From Nematostella vectensis (taxonomy: Eukaryota; Cnidaria; Anthozoa; Actiniaria; Edwardsiidae), in NCBI RefSeq assembly GCF_932526225.1, contig NC_064037.1, forward strand, positions 12,973,703-13,037,702: a stretch of 64,000 nt of DNA, in the 5' to 3' direction. This document shows, piece by piece, positions 1 through 11,492 of this stretch (the stretch's first letter is position 1; each line of letters opens with the position of its first letter). The notes below the pieces were generated by a model. That model saw nothing but the letters and a program-made list of their open reading frames with translations, had not been told where the DNA came from and made no database searches. A program made the position numbers and the translations under genes.

Positions 1-84
1 TGGGCGTGGTATGGCTACTGCAAGACGAGGACGGCTTACATGTGGAAATACTGCGCGCTAAGCTGCAACAAGTGCGGTGAGTGA
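1..84 (+). CDS. 3' end of an ShKT-domain protein gene (partial)
   Basis: Frame 1 is open from the window edge to a TGA at 82-84 and encodes 27 residues. They match the second half of an ShKT (Stichodactyla toxin-like) domain: the WAxxGxC segment, then Tyr-Met, then the closing Cys spacing CxxxCxxC. ShKT domains occur in secreted cnidarian peptides and also as C-terminal modules of metalloproteases and other extracellular proteins, so the domain alone does not show that this is a toxin. The exon could also end at 76, because TGC-G is followed by a consensus donor GTGAGT. The rest of the protein lies outside the window. Confidence 0.72.
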   Translation, partial: WAWYGYCKTRTAYMWKYCALSCNKCGE

Positions 85-1428
85 CAGGTAGATAGACAGA
101 TAGCCTTTTCTCGTCTTTATCAATGGAATTGACAGACTTTGATCGGCTCATGCAAGGAAATACTCAGGAAATCGATTTATCTAAAGAAAAAACATATCAT
201 TTTGAATTAACTAGATGTACTAAGGATGTTCAAGCCACCAGGGTTTTGAAATACTGTATTTTTTATGAAAGACACGCAAATGCAAGGGAAGCAAAGCAAA
301 GCAAAGCAAATCCAAGGGAAGTTGATGTTAACTGAAGTAAGCACAATAGGTTCAAGTACCTGATTGTACGGTGGTTATGGAGATTCACAGAAACTGTTAA
401 TCTCAGGTTATGTATGCAAAGACGCTGCATATGCAAGTTGGTGCTTCAGCTACAGAAATTACTGCAAGTCCTACAAGGTCCGACATTACTGCCACAAGAC
501 TTGTGGAGTATGCAATTAAATTGGTAAGTGGCGGTAAAGTAAAGCCGTTTTATTTCAATACAATTGGTGCATATTAATTGTCTTCTCTCCGATTTTTGAA
601 AGCAGACAATGAGATATTTGGTAAATGATAATGTGCTAGTCTCTGGGCCGGGTTCCTAGAAAACAGGTTAACGCTAACCTAGGGATGATTGCCCTTGTTA
701 TCCAACAGAATGTCAAGATAGCCGTATCTATCCCTGGGACAGTGCTAACTGGCATTCCAGGAGCCGAACCCCGTTTAACAGTTTAACAATTTATTTCAGT
801 ATCTAAGGCTTAAGAATACATTCATTAACACAATGCTAATACACACTAAATGAATTAGTAGCATTAGTAGCATATTATTATAATTATTAAACAATCCTTG
901 TTGCTTTCAGGAGGTCTTACTACCAAGACAGACTGACCATATGCTTATCCTGGCAATCCATGCCATTATTTCCTTTAGCATTGTTGACTATTGATTAAAC
1001 TCGAGTTTTCAGATCCAAACATTGTTTCCTGTTTCTCACTCTCTTTTTTAAATAAACACTTTAAACAAAAGCCACAGCCAGGGTACAGCTTATCACAAAG
1101 ACTTAATATATGTTTGATCCTCTTTCATGTCACCCCACGCCTTTAGAAAAGCGCAATACAAAAAGATTGAGTTTCTTTTTTGTAGTTTTTTCACCTGGTC
1201 ATTGCTTTTTATGAGAATGGCATACCATGGATTGAAGTCAGGTCAACCATATTCATTTATTTGGCCGGTAAGCGGTAGAAACCATTTTGAGTCGGCCCAA
1301 GGAACACCTATTTGCTATTCAATATAAAGTCTCGGGTAGCTCTTTTTTACCGCGGGTATTGTTTTTGGCGAGTCTCGACTTAAGAATATCAGAAAATAAC
1401 CCAACACGCCAGGTAAAACACAAGTTGT
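85..1428. other. Intergenic stretch, no gene recognised
   Basis: This lies between the ShKT gene end and the stop codon of the minus-strand channel gene. I see only short unsupported ORFs. A possible minus-strand AATAAA (read as tttatt at 1256-1261) lies about 170 nt past the channel stop and may be its polyadenylation signal. Confidence 0.5.
1256..1261 (-). promoter_or_regulatory. Candidate polyadenylation signal of the DEG/ENaC gene
   Basis: AATAAA on the minus strand, about 168 nt downstream of the channel stop codon. The position is suitable, but the hexamer is common in A+T-rich DNA, so this is weak evidence. Confidence 0.3.
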
Positions 1429-4400
1429 TTAGGTTTGATCCCGTGCTTGGGCGTGGTCAACCGTCCTGCGTCGCCAAAATTTTGTGATTAAAAGCATGAT
1501 CGCCAGGTCAATAAATTCTGCAATCGTAAGCATACTGCATCCGAGGAATAACCCCATGTTACCCCCAACATCCGCTGCAATTATAAATAGATGAAGGCAT
1601 CATCAAGAAGAAAAGAGGTGGATCCTGTTATTTATCTGTAAATGGAAAGGGTAGTACTCTGCTTATTCATCATTCGCTAGTATTGGCGCGATATTATTTG
1701 TAAATGACATTTAACTTTAACATTCAACATGGTGCATAACCAAGATAACATCGCTTTGCCATCGCTTCTCCCAACAATACTAGTATGAATAAATGATAGT
1801 GATGATATGGACGACGAGGAAAACGACAATAATGATGATGATGATAATAAGGACGTTGAAGAAAACGATGGTGATGAAGATGATGATGGTGATGATGATA
1901 TGATTAAAATAATGATGATGATATTGGGATAATGCACTTAAGAATACAAATGGCAAGTTCTCAAGAAAGCTCACCGAACAAGTCGCTCATCTCATAAGCT
2001 GGTCTCTGATGATACATCTCAGTCCGCAATGTTTCATAGAAAATCTTTACCATTGCAAAGCGCTTCCTGGAAAATAGTCGAAGTTCTCGTAAACAATCAC
2101 ACCGAATTGTCAAATAATTTTCAAAGAGCACAGTCTACTGTATACCTGACACAAGCTCATATTAACCTTGAATCACCAAAGCTAATTTACGCTGTTCTAT
2201 GGAGAACAGGGCCGTAGCAGGGGGTGGGGACCTGGGGGCATGTCTCCCCACCACCCCGATATTTAAAAAAAATAATAAGGCCACTAGGGGCGTGGCTGTG
2301 TGTCCCCCTCATTATTTTACTAATGTTTCTGTATTGTGCCCCCCAATCTTACGTGGCCTGTTGCGGCTCTGGAGAACCTATCTTGTTTTCTAACAAAAGG
2401 ATGATCCGATGATGCTTTGTTGGGACAGATCAAAGTCACATGGATCTTGCAGTGCCTCATCCGTTACAGTCCTTTTGCTATTTGCCTTTGGTGAGTTTAT
2501 GTTAGAATAACTGCCAACTTCAAAACCGGGGTCGGGGGCTTACCTAACGAAGTGCTCTGCCTTCATGTCAAGCTCATCGGGTGACAAACCCGTCAGATTT
2601 AGGTCATAGGCGGTGGTCAAGAAAGGGAGGAATGTTTCCCACACGTGCTGCGAAGGGAAGTAGGCCAAGGATATTCTCGATGTGAATGTGGTCATTTCGC
2701 AAGGAACAGGACAGTCACACCTTTGCCTTGAACTCCTCTCTGAAATAGGGAATAATGTTAGAAGGAGCATAAAGGGTCTTTATGTCTTGTCGCCTCTGCG
2801 TTCTACATTAAAAATGCTGCGTTTCCTGAGTTTTGTTCATTGGGCAATAAAACACACAACCGAATAGTTGTTTGTAAATGGCAAAGGGAAACACCCGATT
2901 CCGCTTTATTAAAATTCTTATTCAAGATAAATAATTTGTAATCTCTCTATAAACAGTATTTTCAATAATAATTAACTTTAGCTTTAAGGTGTGGGGAATC
3001 AAAACGCCAAACACGCGGACCTGGACTTGGGAAGGAGGTGGGTTTGAAGTAATAACACCTCGGTGACAAATGAGCGGGAACTTAACCAAGCGCTCGATGC
3101 AGAGCCACGTCACGATTATGTCCTATAGGGTATATGTTGTAATTGACCTTCCCCAAAACCACATCCGCGTGACGTCACGCGAGTCAATGTACCGGAAATA
3201 ATTGTACTTTACATAAACAATAAGGAAACCGGCAATTTGACATAAACTATTTTTTGGCAGCTGATTCTTATTACAATCCTAAAGCACAGGCCCGCTAAAT
3301 GGATAAAAGAGGATCCGGGAGAGGTTACGATTTTATTAAGGCTCTCCATTAAAAGTAAAAATAAATACTGTAGCCAATAGAAGCGTAAATATTTAGCAGC
3401 CGACTTTCTCCGGTTGCAAAATGCCATGAGGACTTTCTCAAAATACTATTTGAGTGTAAGCATCCACCTCTATCAGCTGATTTTGTGAAGCTATTCCGAT
3501 ATTTCAGGTTGAATTTGGAAAACGAAGTATAAAACCTTTCTTTCCGAAACAAATGCGGGGCTTCTTAAGATTCATAAGAATCTTACCATGCACTCTCATG
3601 ATACAGTCTTGAACTTCTCGTGTCGTGCAGTATGGCGTTGTGTCATTTTCTGGGTACAAAAAAAACGTAAGAGGACCCTTAGAGCATTTGTTTCGAGTCC
3701 TACTCATTAACACCCTACCTTGTAAAGTCATGCCTATAGCTCTACAGCGGCATCGCCCGATCATGAGCTGTGTGTGGCACTCTCTGATACAGTTCTTGTA
3801 GGAGTATTCTTGGCTAAACTGCAGCTTCCGACTGCCGCAGCCAGATGAATACGGGGAAGGAAGGAACAATGTCTGCGAATTAATAACATAAGCTGTAACG
3901 ACGTCGGTACACGACTGTTTCGTCTGTTTCTGGGGATGCACAAGTCCAACATGTCATCAGAAAATATAGAACTGCTAATAGAAAAAATTCAAACAAATTC
4001 GGCTATGGGAATGATTGTTCAATAGCGAATCTTGACCGACTTGATAAGAAAATTATTTTTTTTCCATTCAAAGGCTAATAATTTTAACTTTATAAAACTA
4101 TAAGTTATTGGATATGGCCTTGCATCATAAATTACCCGAATTGCGAAGTTCTATCCCTTCAAATAGTCTGCATATTTTCTGCACCATGTGTATAACCTAT
4201 ATCCACATCTATTACCTGAGCTCGCTTCATAGTGATTTTGGTGTAGAACCCGGGCGAGATGTCGTATGCGTCTTCTTCTATGTCCGGCAAGACTTTCTGG
4301 TCATGGACTGCTATTTTGAATCCTGTACCGTCATAGCTGTAAGGACCGTAGTACTCAGTTGGTTCTGCATCCAGCCGTAGCGACAGACTATACTCGGAGC

Positions 4401-5671
4401 CGGAGTGACTGACGTTTAACAGAGGCGTGCCATTCACACCGGAGTTAAACGTATAGCAAAGACCACGCTATTAAGTTATGAGAAACATTAAGCTCATTAA
4501 ACTGCCGACAGGCCTATTTATAAAATGAAGAAATCATACTACTTGAAAATCAATCTACATAGACTATTTTACTTATCGTAATAAGGATAAATAGTGATAC
4601 ATTTCGGCGTTACCATTGCTTTTGCCAATTCGTCTGTCAAATATTTGTAGACGCTTTTGTTAAAGATGTAAAGATGTAAAATATCGTATCATGAGCTATG
4701 TTTCGACAAAGGCGCGTACCCAGGATTCCCAGAGGGGGGTTTGCGCAGTCATAGGTATCATATGAAAAAGGGTAATATTTGACGACCCTTTATTAAGGGA
4801 AAAAAGTTTATGGCAGCCAAGGGGTGGGGGGGTGGGGTGCGCAACCTGAGCATCACCTATTTAAGCTCTAGTGACGAGTGTTTTGTCGTGCGTGTTGTGT
4901 TGCTCTGATATCCGCTCAATGATTCCGATTCAATATTTAATCAAGAACCATGGTATTACCAAGATAGGTATTACCGACAACAGCTTGTCGGCGAACTATT
5001 TTTTCTATTCATACCTTTTCTGATGTGAAGACTTTTATCGACTTGTTGTCACACTTGTCTCTTACAAAGCGGCATTCATAGACCATCTTTTCCAACTGGT
5101 GTCCACTCTTCTGTACGATAGCATCCATGTTGATTCTCTCGCTTGTGACGTTCATATCCTCCCCGATAAACCGCGCCCTTAACTCGTCCAACTGATCCAG
5201 ATACCGCTGCCCAGCAGAGCCAAGTATCGCGGTCTTACGCAGCATGTTCTGATTGCAAATGGTGATCGCTGGGAACGGTAATGACTCAGGCCTCACAAAA
5301 GTCTTGGCCGTGAAGATGTTATATGAGTACACCTTTACCAAGCCATTCCCAATTTGGATACTTAGCCCAACGGTTGCAATGACTAGCATTATCCCCCAGA
5401 TAATCTTCCTGGCCCGAGGGATGGGCTGAAACAAAAAGTGCAGCCCGTGGAGGGTGGTATACGAAGCAAAATTGCCGATTAATGTGTTTTTAGCTGAGTC
5501 AGCTTGTTTGGACAGGTGCTGTTCTGGTTCTGTTGCATGTTCTTCGTTGTCTTTGTTGCGAACGGCTTCTTTTGGATCAGGCCACCAAGCATCTTTTTTG
5601 GTGATGCTTTCCAGACGAGTCATTTTCCTCTTTCTATATTTTTCTGGAATTTTCCACCGAAAAAAAAACAT
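1429..5671 (-). CDS. DEG/ENaC/ASIC-family sodium channel subunit
   Basis: Seven exons: 5671-5015, 4467-4216, 3929-3719, 3649-3587, 2739-2544, 2066-1975, 1574-1429. Phases agree and the total is 1617 nt (538 aa), normal for ASIC-like subunits. Visible landmarks are the N-terminal gating His-Gly (residues 75-76), TM1 at about 90-108, FPAITICN just after it, the extracellular T..+GxCYTFN block made by joining exons 1 and 2, a cysteine-rich domain (SGC, CIREC, CRC, CDCPVPCE), and TM2 with DVGGxMGLFLGCS. The family forms trimeric plasma-membrane Na+ channels, often gated by protons or neuropeptides; ligand and partners cannot be read here. The filter triplet is Gly-Cys-Ser (502-504) rather than the Gly-Ala-Ser of ASICs. 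The second Met (ATG at 5623-5621) has the better start context. Exons 3 and 4 are separated by only 69 nt. Confidence 0.9.
1796..1932. repeat. GAT/GAC-rich microsatellite
   Basis: Imperfect run of gatgatgat and related triplets in the last intron of the channel gene. It creates spurious serine- and isoleucine-rich ORFs on the minus strand. Confidence 0.75.
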
Positions 5672-6378
5672 TAACTAATCAATGTAACTAATTAGGTGAC
5701 ATTGTTCACCTAAGCGAGCATACCAATCTAGAAAAGAAATGCTGAAGTCTAAAATTGCTCACCGCAATCGGGATATCGTTTATTTACGCATTTATTGTTT
5801 TTGAGGAGGAAAATACATTTCTTTTCCTTTGCGAAAAAGCAAGTTGAAATACCCCTTTTTTAGAAAAGCGATTAGAATGTTTTTAATAAAGTTCTAATGT
5901 TTATTATGTTTATGTACTTACCTTAACTGGCTGTTTTTATAATAACTCTTCAAGAAATAACTCTTCTGAATCTTTGATGGCAAAAGTCTGTACAATTTCG
6001 ATGTTGTTATTTTTGATAAGAATGCCACCACCCGCTAAAATATTATTTATTATAATTTTGCCAAGTATAAGCGCAGTGTAATAAATTAGAAGAAGATGCT
6101 AAAGATATGAAAACGATGAGAGCTCAAAAAGCACAGGGGCCTGTAAAGTTTCCTACAATAATGTTTCATAAAGGCCTACACCAAGGTCGATTTGTCTCAA
6201 ACAAACTACTGTGTGCATTTCACGCATGTTATTATACTAGTCTGAAATGAGATATCTGAGAAACTTGGTGACTGCATAAGAAACAAACTCAACTATTAAC
6301 TATTAAAATTAGCTATCCAAGTCTAGACTGTTTTTGCAATTGAAAAGAAATCATTTAGATAGCACAGTAATCGCTTAA

Positions 6379-6622
6379 AGCCGCATTGTCACCAGATTAC
6401 TTCCGGTCGATTACGTAACAATCTCCGATGATTTTTAACGGAAAACGCGAAAAATATTTCAAAATATTGAAAGCAGTGTGTCTATTGCAAGTTTCTTAGA
6501 GGATATGATTGATAATTTAGAGCGGATGGCATGTTAGATATCTCGGATTCTAATGGATTCTTTTGTCTTTTTAACGGTCGTTTTCGTCGGACCTCCGGAA
6601 GTGAACTGGTGACAATGCGGCT
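6379..6622. mobile_element. MITE-like element with 17-bp terminal inverted repeats and TTAA flanks
   Basis: The left end reads AGCCGCATTGTCACCAG and the right end is its exact reverse complement. TTAA flanks both sides (6375-6378 and 6623-6626). Length is 244 bp with no coding capacity. A TTAA duplication is typical of piggyBac-type elements, but the ends do not start with CCC, so the superfamily is uncertain. Confidence 0.75.
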
Positions 6623-7784
6623 TTAAAAAACAACCGTCATTCTATATAAATTAATTTCGAAAAATTACAAGAGATTAAACAGACATTTTTAATGATGGCC
6701 AGCGACATTGTTCCATGACTCACGCCAATACCTTGGATTGTTTAATAGCAGGAGGAGGGGGATATTATTCGAGGGTAATAGAACGGTGGCAGCCGTTTTT
6801 TCTAAATAGTCTAAAACAGCTTGCCGGGCGAGCGCGCGGGAGACCTATGATGTTCTAAAAACGCTAGGTCCAGGGTCAATTTCAAAATGGCGGCCTGCAA
6901 AGGACCTTTAAACACAAATTCCTGGAAGTTTTCGTGGAAATTCTCTACTTATACAGTTTTAGGGCGACAAAAAAGCGAAAATGATTGATTCCTCCTTAGC
7001 AGGAATTGACCGAGTGAGCTAGAAAAAAACGACAGTTTTTAAAACAAAATTGATTGATTTGAAACTTGAAATACACGATTCGCGAATCTCGTGTCGCATT
7101 GCATTGTGGGCAGGTTTCCGGATGTTTTAGGGGAAACGAATCGAAGCCGCGTTATAATGATTTAAGAGGAAGTCGACAGATTATCGACATATTATATCAT
7201 TGATTTGTGGCAGCTATTTTCAAGAATTTTTTTGGGGGAATTCCAGCGGTATACAGATAGTAATACCATGATCACCTTGGATACTACGCTATTACTATTT
7301 TGCTGTTATGCTTACTCGTACACTTCCATTCGAAAAAAATAGATGCTTTTAAATTTCCCGCACGTATTATAATTAGAAAGATGAGGGGAATTAAGAAGAT
7401 AAAAGGATTAGTTCTTTAATCTTCTAAAATTTTCGCTAAAAATATAAGACAGTATTCCCAGCACAGGAATCCCAGCGCTCGTGATACAAACCCTAGAATA
7501 GATCCATGTGGGATGTTGTTCAATTTTACGCATGCGTGTCATTGACAAAACACAACAAAATACGATATTTTCTTGCCTAAAGTCTTACCGTTCAGCCTGG
7601 TCGTAAGGGTTTTATTTCGTACCAAATAGACGATGCGAGGAAGTGGTGGAATACCGAAAAACTTACGCAGGCAAAAAATATAATAACTAGAAAAGCCCTA
7701 GAAAAAGAATAAATAGTGGTGCTCAAATTCTCACAATAACGTTATTTTTTTAAGTGAGGTTTTGTTTAACGGCATAGATTAGGC

Positions 7785-7930
7785 AAACGTGCGCATGTCT
7801 AGGTAATCTCTTTCCCAGAGCCCACCTAACTTTGTGCCTGCAGCCGCTGGCACAAAGATACGTGGGCTCTGGGGACGAGATTGACCTAGGGAATTGAGCG
7901 AGCTCACATATGCGCATTAGGGATGCGCAG
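7785..7930. mobile_element. Foldback/MITE-like element
   Basis: Long imperfect inverted repeat. The left arm contains TGCGCATG...CTAGGTAATCTC...CCCAGAGCCCAC; the right arm contains GTGGGCTCTGGGGACGAGAT...CCTAG...ATGCGCA. Inner arms also pair (TTTGTGCC with GGCACAAA). It is non-coding. Confidence 0.6.
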
Positions 7931-8441
7931 TGAAAATCTAGGGCGTCATCGTATGTTCTCTTGACCACACTACAACCAAAGCTATTATGGCGTGATCTGT
8001 ATGGCCTTATCTCCAGTTCGGGTCTTATTTCGAGTAGATCAGACGCTTATCATTGCGGCATCGTAGAAAAGCGTGCGAGCGACATCAGTTGATTCTGATT
8101 AGCACTGCGATTATATTTCAATTGACGACATTGATCTTACCAGATACGATCAACCATGATTTCAGCAATTCAAAAATATCTCCGAATTCCATTATATTAT
8201 AATAAAAGATTGATGATTTCATGTGTAAAACCAAATGCAAACATAATGCGATATTAATTTTGTTTCCCGAAAGAGCTGAATGATCATCAATTATAGGTAA
8301 CCAGATAACCCTACAAGCCGTCTACTGCCATCATTAAGGTAAACCTGTCTTGTGATGAAACAGAAAGAGAACACATCCCTTTTGAATTACTAAACACTTG
8401 AAAACGTCATTTTCTTTATTCCAATCGGCCGCTCTATCTAA

Positions 8442-8642
8442 GGGCGCGTTTTTTTTACTCGTGATTCCGGAATGAGAATGATTAGAATAGAAAAAGCGCG
8501 CGTTCGTTAATCCCGCGTTACCATTGCGTAATGGAATGAAGGCCATTCCACCCATTCTGCTACCTGTAGCAGAATGACTCGAATGCCATTCTAAAAATTC
8601 TACACCATCCCCATTCCAGAATGATAGGGAAAAAACGCGCCC
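8442..8642. mobile_element. PIF/Harbinger-like MITE
   Basis: A 201-bp element with terminal inverted repeats GGGCGCGTTTTTT, flanked on both sides by TAA (8439-8441 and 8643-8645). A 3-bp TWA-type target duplication and GGG-starting ends fit PIF/Harbinger elements. There is no transposase ORF, so it would depend on an enzyme made elsewhere. Confidence 0.75.
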
Positions 8643-11450
8643 TAAATTTACTTTAATCCTCTCTAAAAAATATGTGGATTGATAGGATTTTGGATCTGAA
8701 TGAAATAAGGGTCGTCGGCTTAAACTTGGAGGTGGTCAAAGTCCGTACAAAATTCACATGAGTCAGGCTTATCGGTCGGGTTCCCTGTGGCGCGTACGCC
8801 TATAGACATCAGAAAATCTTTGAAACCTTCGTAAATGAATAATAATCATTGTGGTCTCACGATTATAAAGATGTTTAACAAAAGAATGTGAGAGAAACAA
8901 GATGAAATTGCAAAAATGGTTGACTTATATTGGGTAATGACTCATAATGATTGATTTTGCTCTGCGCGTGACGCTTGGATATAAAGCAATCTCATTGATA
9001 TTTTTTGCGGTTTTTGTTGGCGAAATATGATAAAAACCCACAAACAAGAACATGCATATAATTGTATGACATTGTACTTTATTATTTTACCTTGTCAAAA
9101 AAAGTAACTAGCATTTTTTAATTGCATTTTAAAAATAACTGAGGACTCGACAGAATGACGCATGGATGTTTCTATTTTACTGATTCATTTCTATAACGGT
9201 TAGCGTCTTTATAGCCTATTTTGGCAACTTTGTGATCTTTAAATCCTTTTTACCAACGGGTGGTAATTAGCTTGTATTTCCTCCGAGGAAAAAAAAAACT
9301 AAGTAAAAAACAATTGTGACATGCAAGCACGAGATGTTTTATGCTAAGGAATTGAGATCCGCTTGGGCTAATTTTTAGTAAAATGTGATAAAAATTACAC
9401 GTCTAGCAGGTGTGTGGAGTGAGCTCCAGTTATAAGTCTTGAGCGCTTTGTGTCACAAGCAATAAAGCGCCCCACAATTGCGGGTATTTGTCAGATATCT
9501 AGGTGACATACTTTTCATATCTTTTCTTCATGAAGAAAACCGACAAATTGTTCCACAAGCAGAACATTTATCACTTGTCAAACATGTTGTCAAATTTATC
9601 AGTTGCTTGGGACAAATTTAGCCGCCAATGAAGAGGAAACGCCGCAATTCGTAGTGATCACAAGCGTTCTAGACGGTTACTCCTCAATAGGAAACTGCTT
9701 TTAATAAACAAGACCTCCTCCCTCGTCTCTTTCGATAACCCCCCGGGGAGGGCCCACGTTATAAAGCATTTGCATCGGCAAGACTCAACAAGGCGGTGAT
9801 CTGAGAATTCACCGTATTCTGAAGATAGCAAGAATTTTCTTGACAAGGTAAATAATCACTTCATTTTTTTAAATCAATATCCTTTTCTTGGACAAGGCAC
9901 GTTGAGCAATACCAGGTAATTATCTACACGTTCGTACAATTGTCACCCACTATTGAATATTCTTAAACTTTTATTTCTTTTTTCTGAATTCCAAGTGAAA
10001 TAACGAACAATAAAAATGTAGACGCACAGTCATTTTTCACTTAAATAGAAGTATTCTTGGTGTTTTTGATGTCTCAGTCGTATTTTTTTTTATGTTTCGA
10101 AAAACAAATTTTTGCTCTGGTAGGCGGCAAAGCTCTGGTGCACCACTAAACTCAATTAATAAATCCATTCGATAGCATTGGACAAAATGTGCGATCTCGT
10201 GAAGTAGATATAATTTATTTTAGCTGATGGAGTTTATTGAGTGGAATCCATAGCGTTAGTTTTAACAAGATCGTTTCACGCTGACCAAATGTTTGTGACA
10301 TTCTCGCGGATGCGCAATTCATTTTGCTGTGCGAATATTTCGCAAAATTCCTCACAGTGTTATAATATGCATGCTATTTGGAAAGGGAGAATACATATCT
10401 TTGGATTCCTCGTATGCCAGTGCGATGTTGTCTATAGTGGAAATCTTAGAGTTGAAAGGATTGTACGAAATCAAGTTCTCCCATAAAGCATCGCGGGCAT
10501 GATATCCTCGATCGAAAGAAAGATTATGGTCACCTTTCCTTTAATATAAGGGTGTAGGGTGAGTGGATTTTCAAACTACATCTCTGTAACGAGCAAGAGA
10601 CAGTCAACAGGAAAATTTAGCATTCTCTGCTGTCATTAAATTGCATTTAACGGACATTCTATTGTCCGTAATGTGCAATTTTAAAGCTGCCATCTCATAT
10701 CTATTTTGCAATGTAAATATTCTAAACCTTTTCCAAATCTTTTTACCGAATATAATAATATAATAATTATTTTCTTCCACTAAGCAAAACGTCATGAAAT
10801 TTCGGCAATGCTGACTTCATACCAGGAATAACGGACAGGTGGTGCATCAAACATCAAACGGCCTAGGGAATTCAAAGGACTTAAGGATACTAGCAAATAA
10901 TAATAATAAAAACATATAAAAAAACTAGCCTCAAGGCAGAGCTCTCAAGGAATAACAACGATAACTGCTTGAATACTTAGATGGCTCTTCGCCAGCTGGC
11001 GCAATGGGATATCCATGAGTGAATCAAAGCGGACGGATCGCTTAATGTTTGTTTACAAAATATCCTAATTTTGTGACACTGGTCAGACAGTTGTCGGCGA
11101 AGCACTTAGCACTGTTAGGCCCACAAATAAGATTATCGTGATTATCGTATAATAAAGTGTGCTAAGACTTTGAAGTGTGAGTACTGAGTACTGTGATCCT
11201 TTCACAATTTAACAAAGGATTTTGAAAGAGTGGAGAGCGAAAAGAAAGAGCGAATCGACAAGAAGAAAGGCGTGCGTAGCGTGGGAAGGACACTATGACA
11301 AGAAAATGAAAATCGAAATGGTCCTTCTAAGTGCTTATTCTTCTTTTCTGACCCTCTTTTTCAAAATTTTAATTGAAGAGGGAGCAGACCAAGGGGAAGG
11401 GGAATGAGGCTTGCCCCCTCTCCCCACAAAAGGCTTTTAGGGCACGACTC

Positions 11451-11492
11451 GCCCCCCCCCCCCCCCCTAAACACCCCCCCCCCCCCCCCCCC
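11451..11492. repeat. Poly-C tracts
   Basis: Two C-runs interrupted by a few A/T bases. They are a likely site of length error or polymorphism and create proline- and glycine-rich shadow ORFs. Confidence 0.85.

Noticed and set aside
1677-1974. Ser-rich and Ile-rich minus ORFs
   Set aside because: They translate the GAT-rich microsatellite in the last channel intron; the real channel exon in this area starts at 2066 and ends at 1975.
3504-3941. Single 145-codon minus ORF as one exon
   Set aside because: The channel family alignment requires removal of the internal 69 bases (3650-3718), which carry a proper donor and acceptor.
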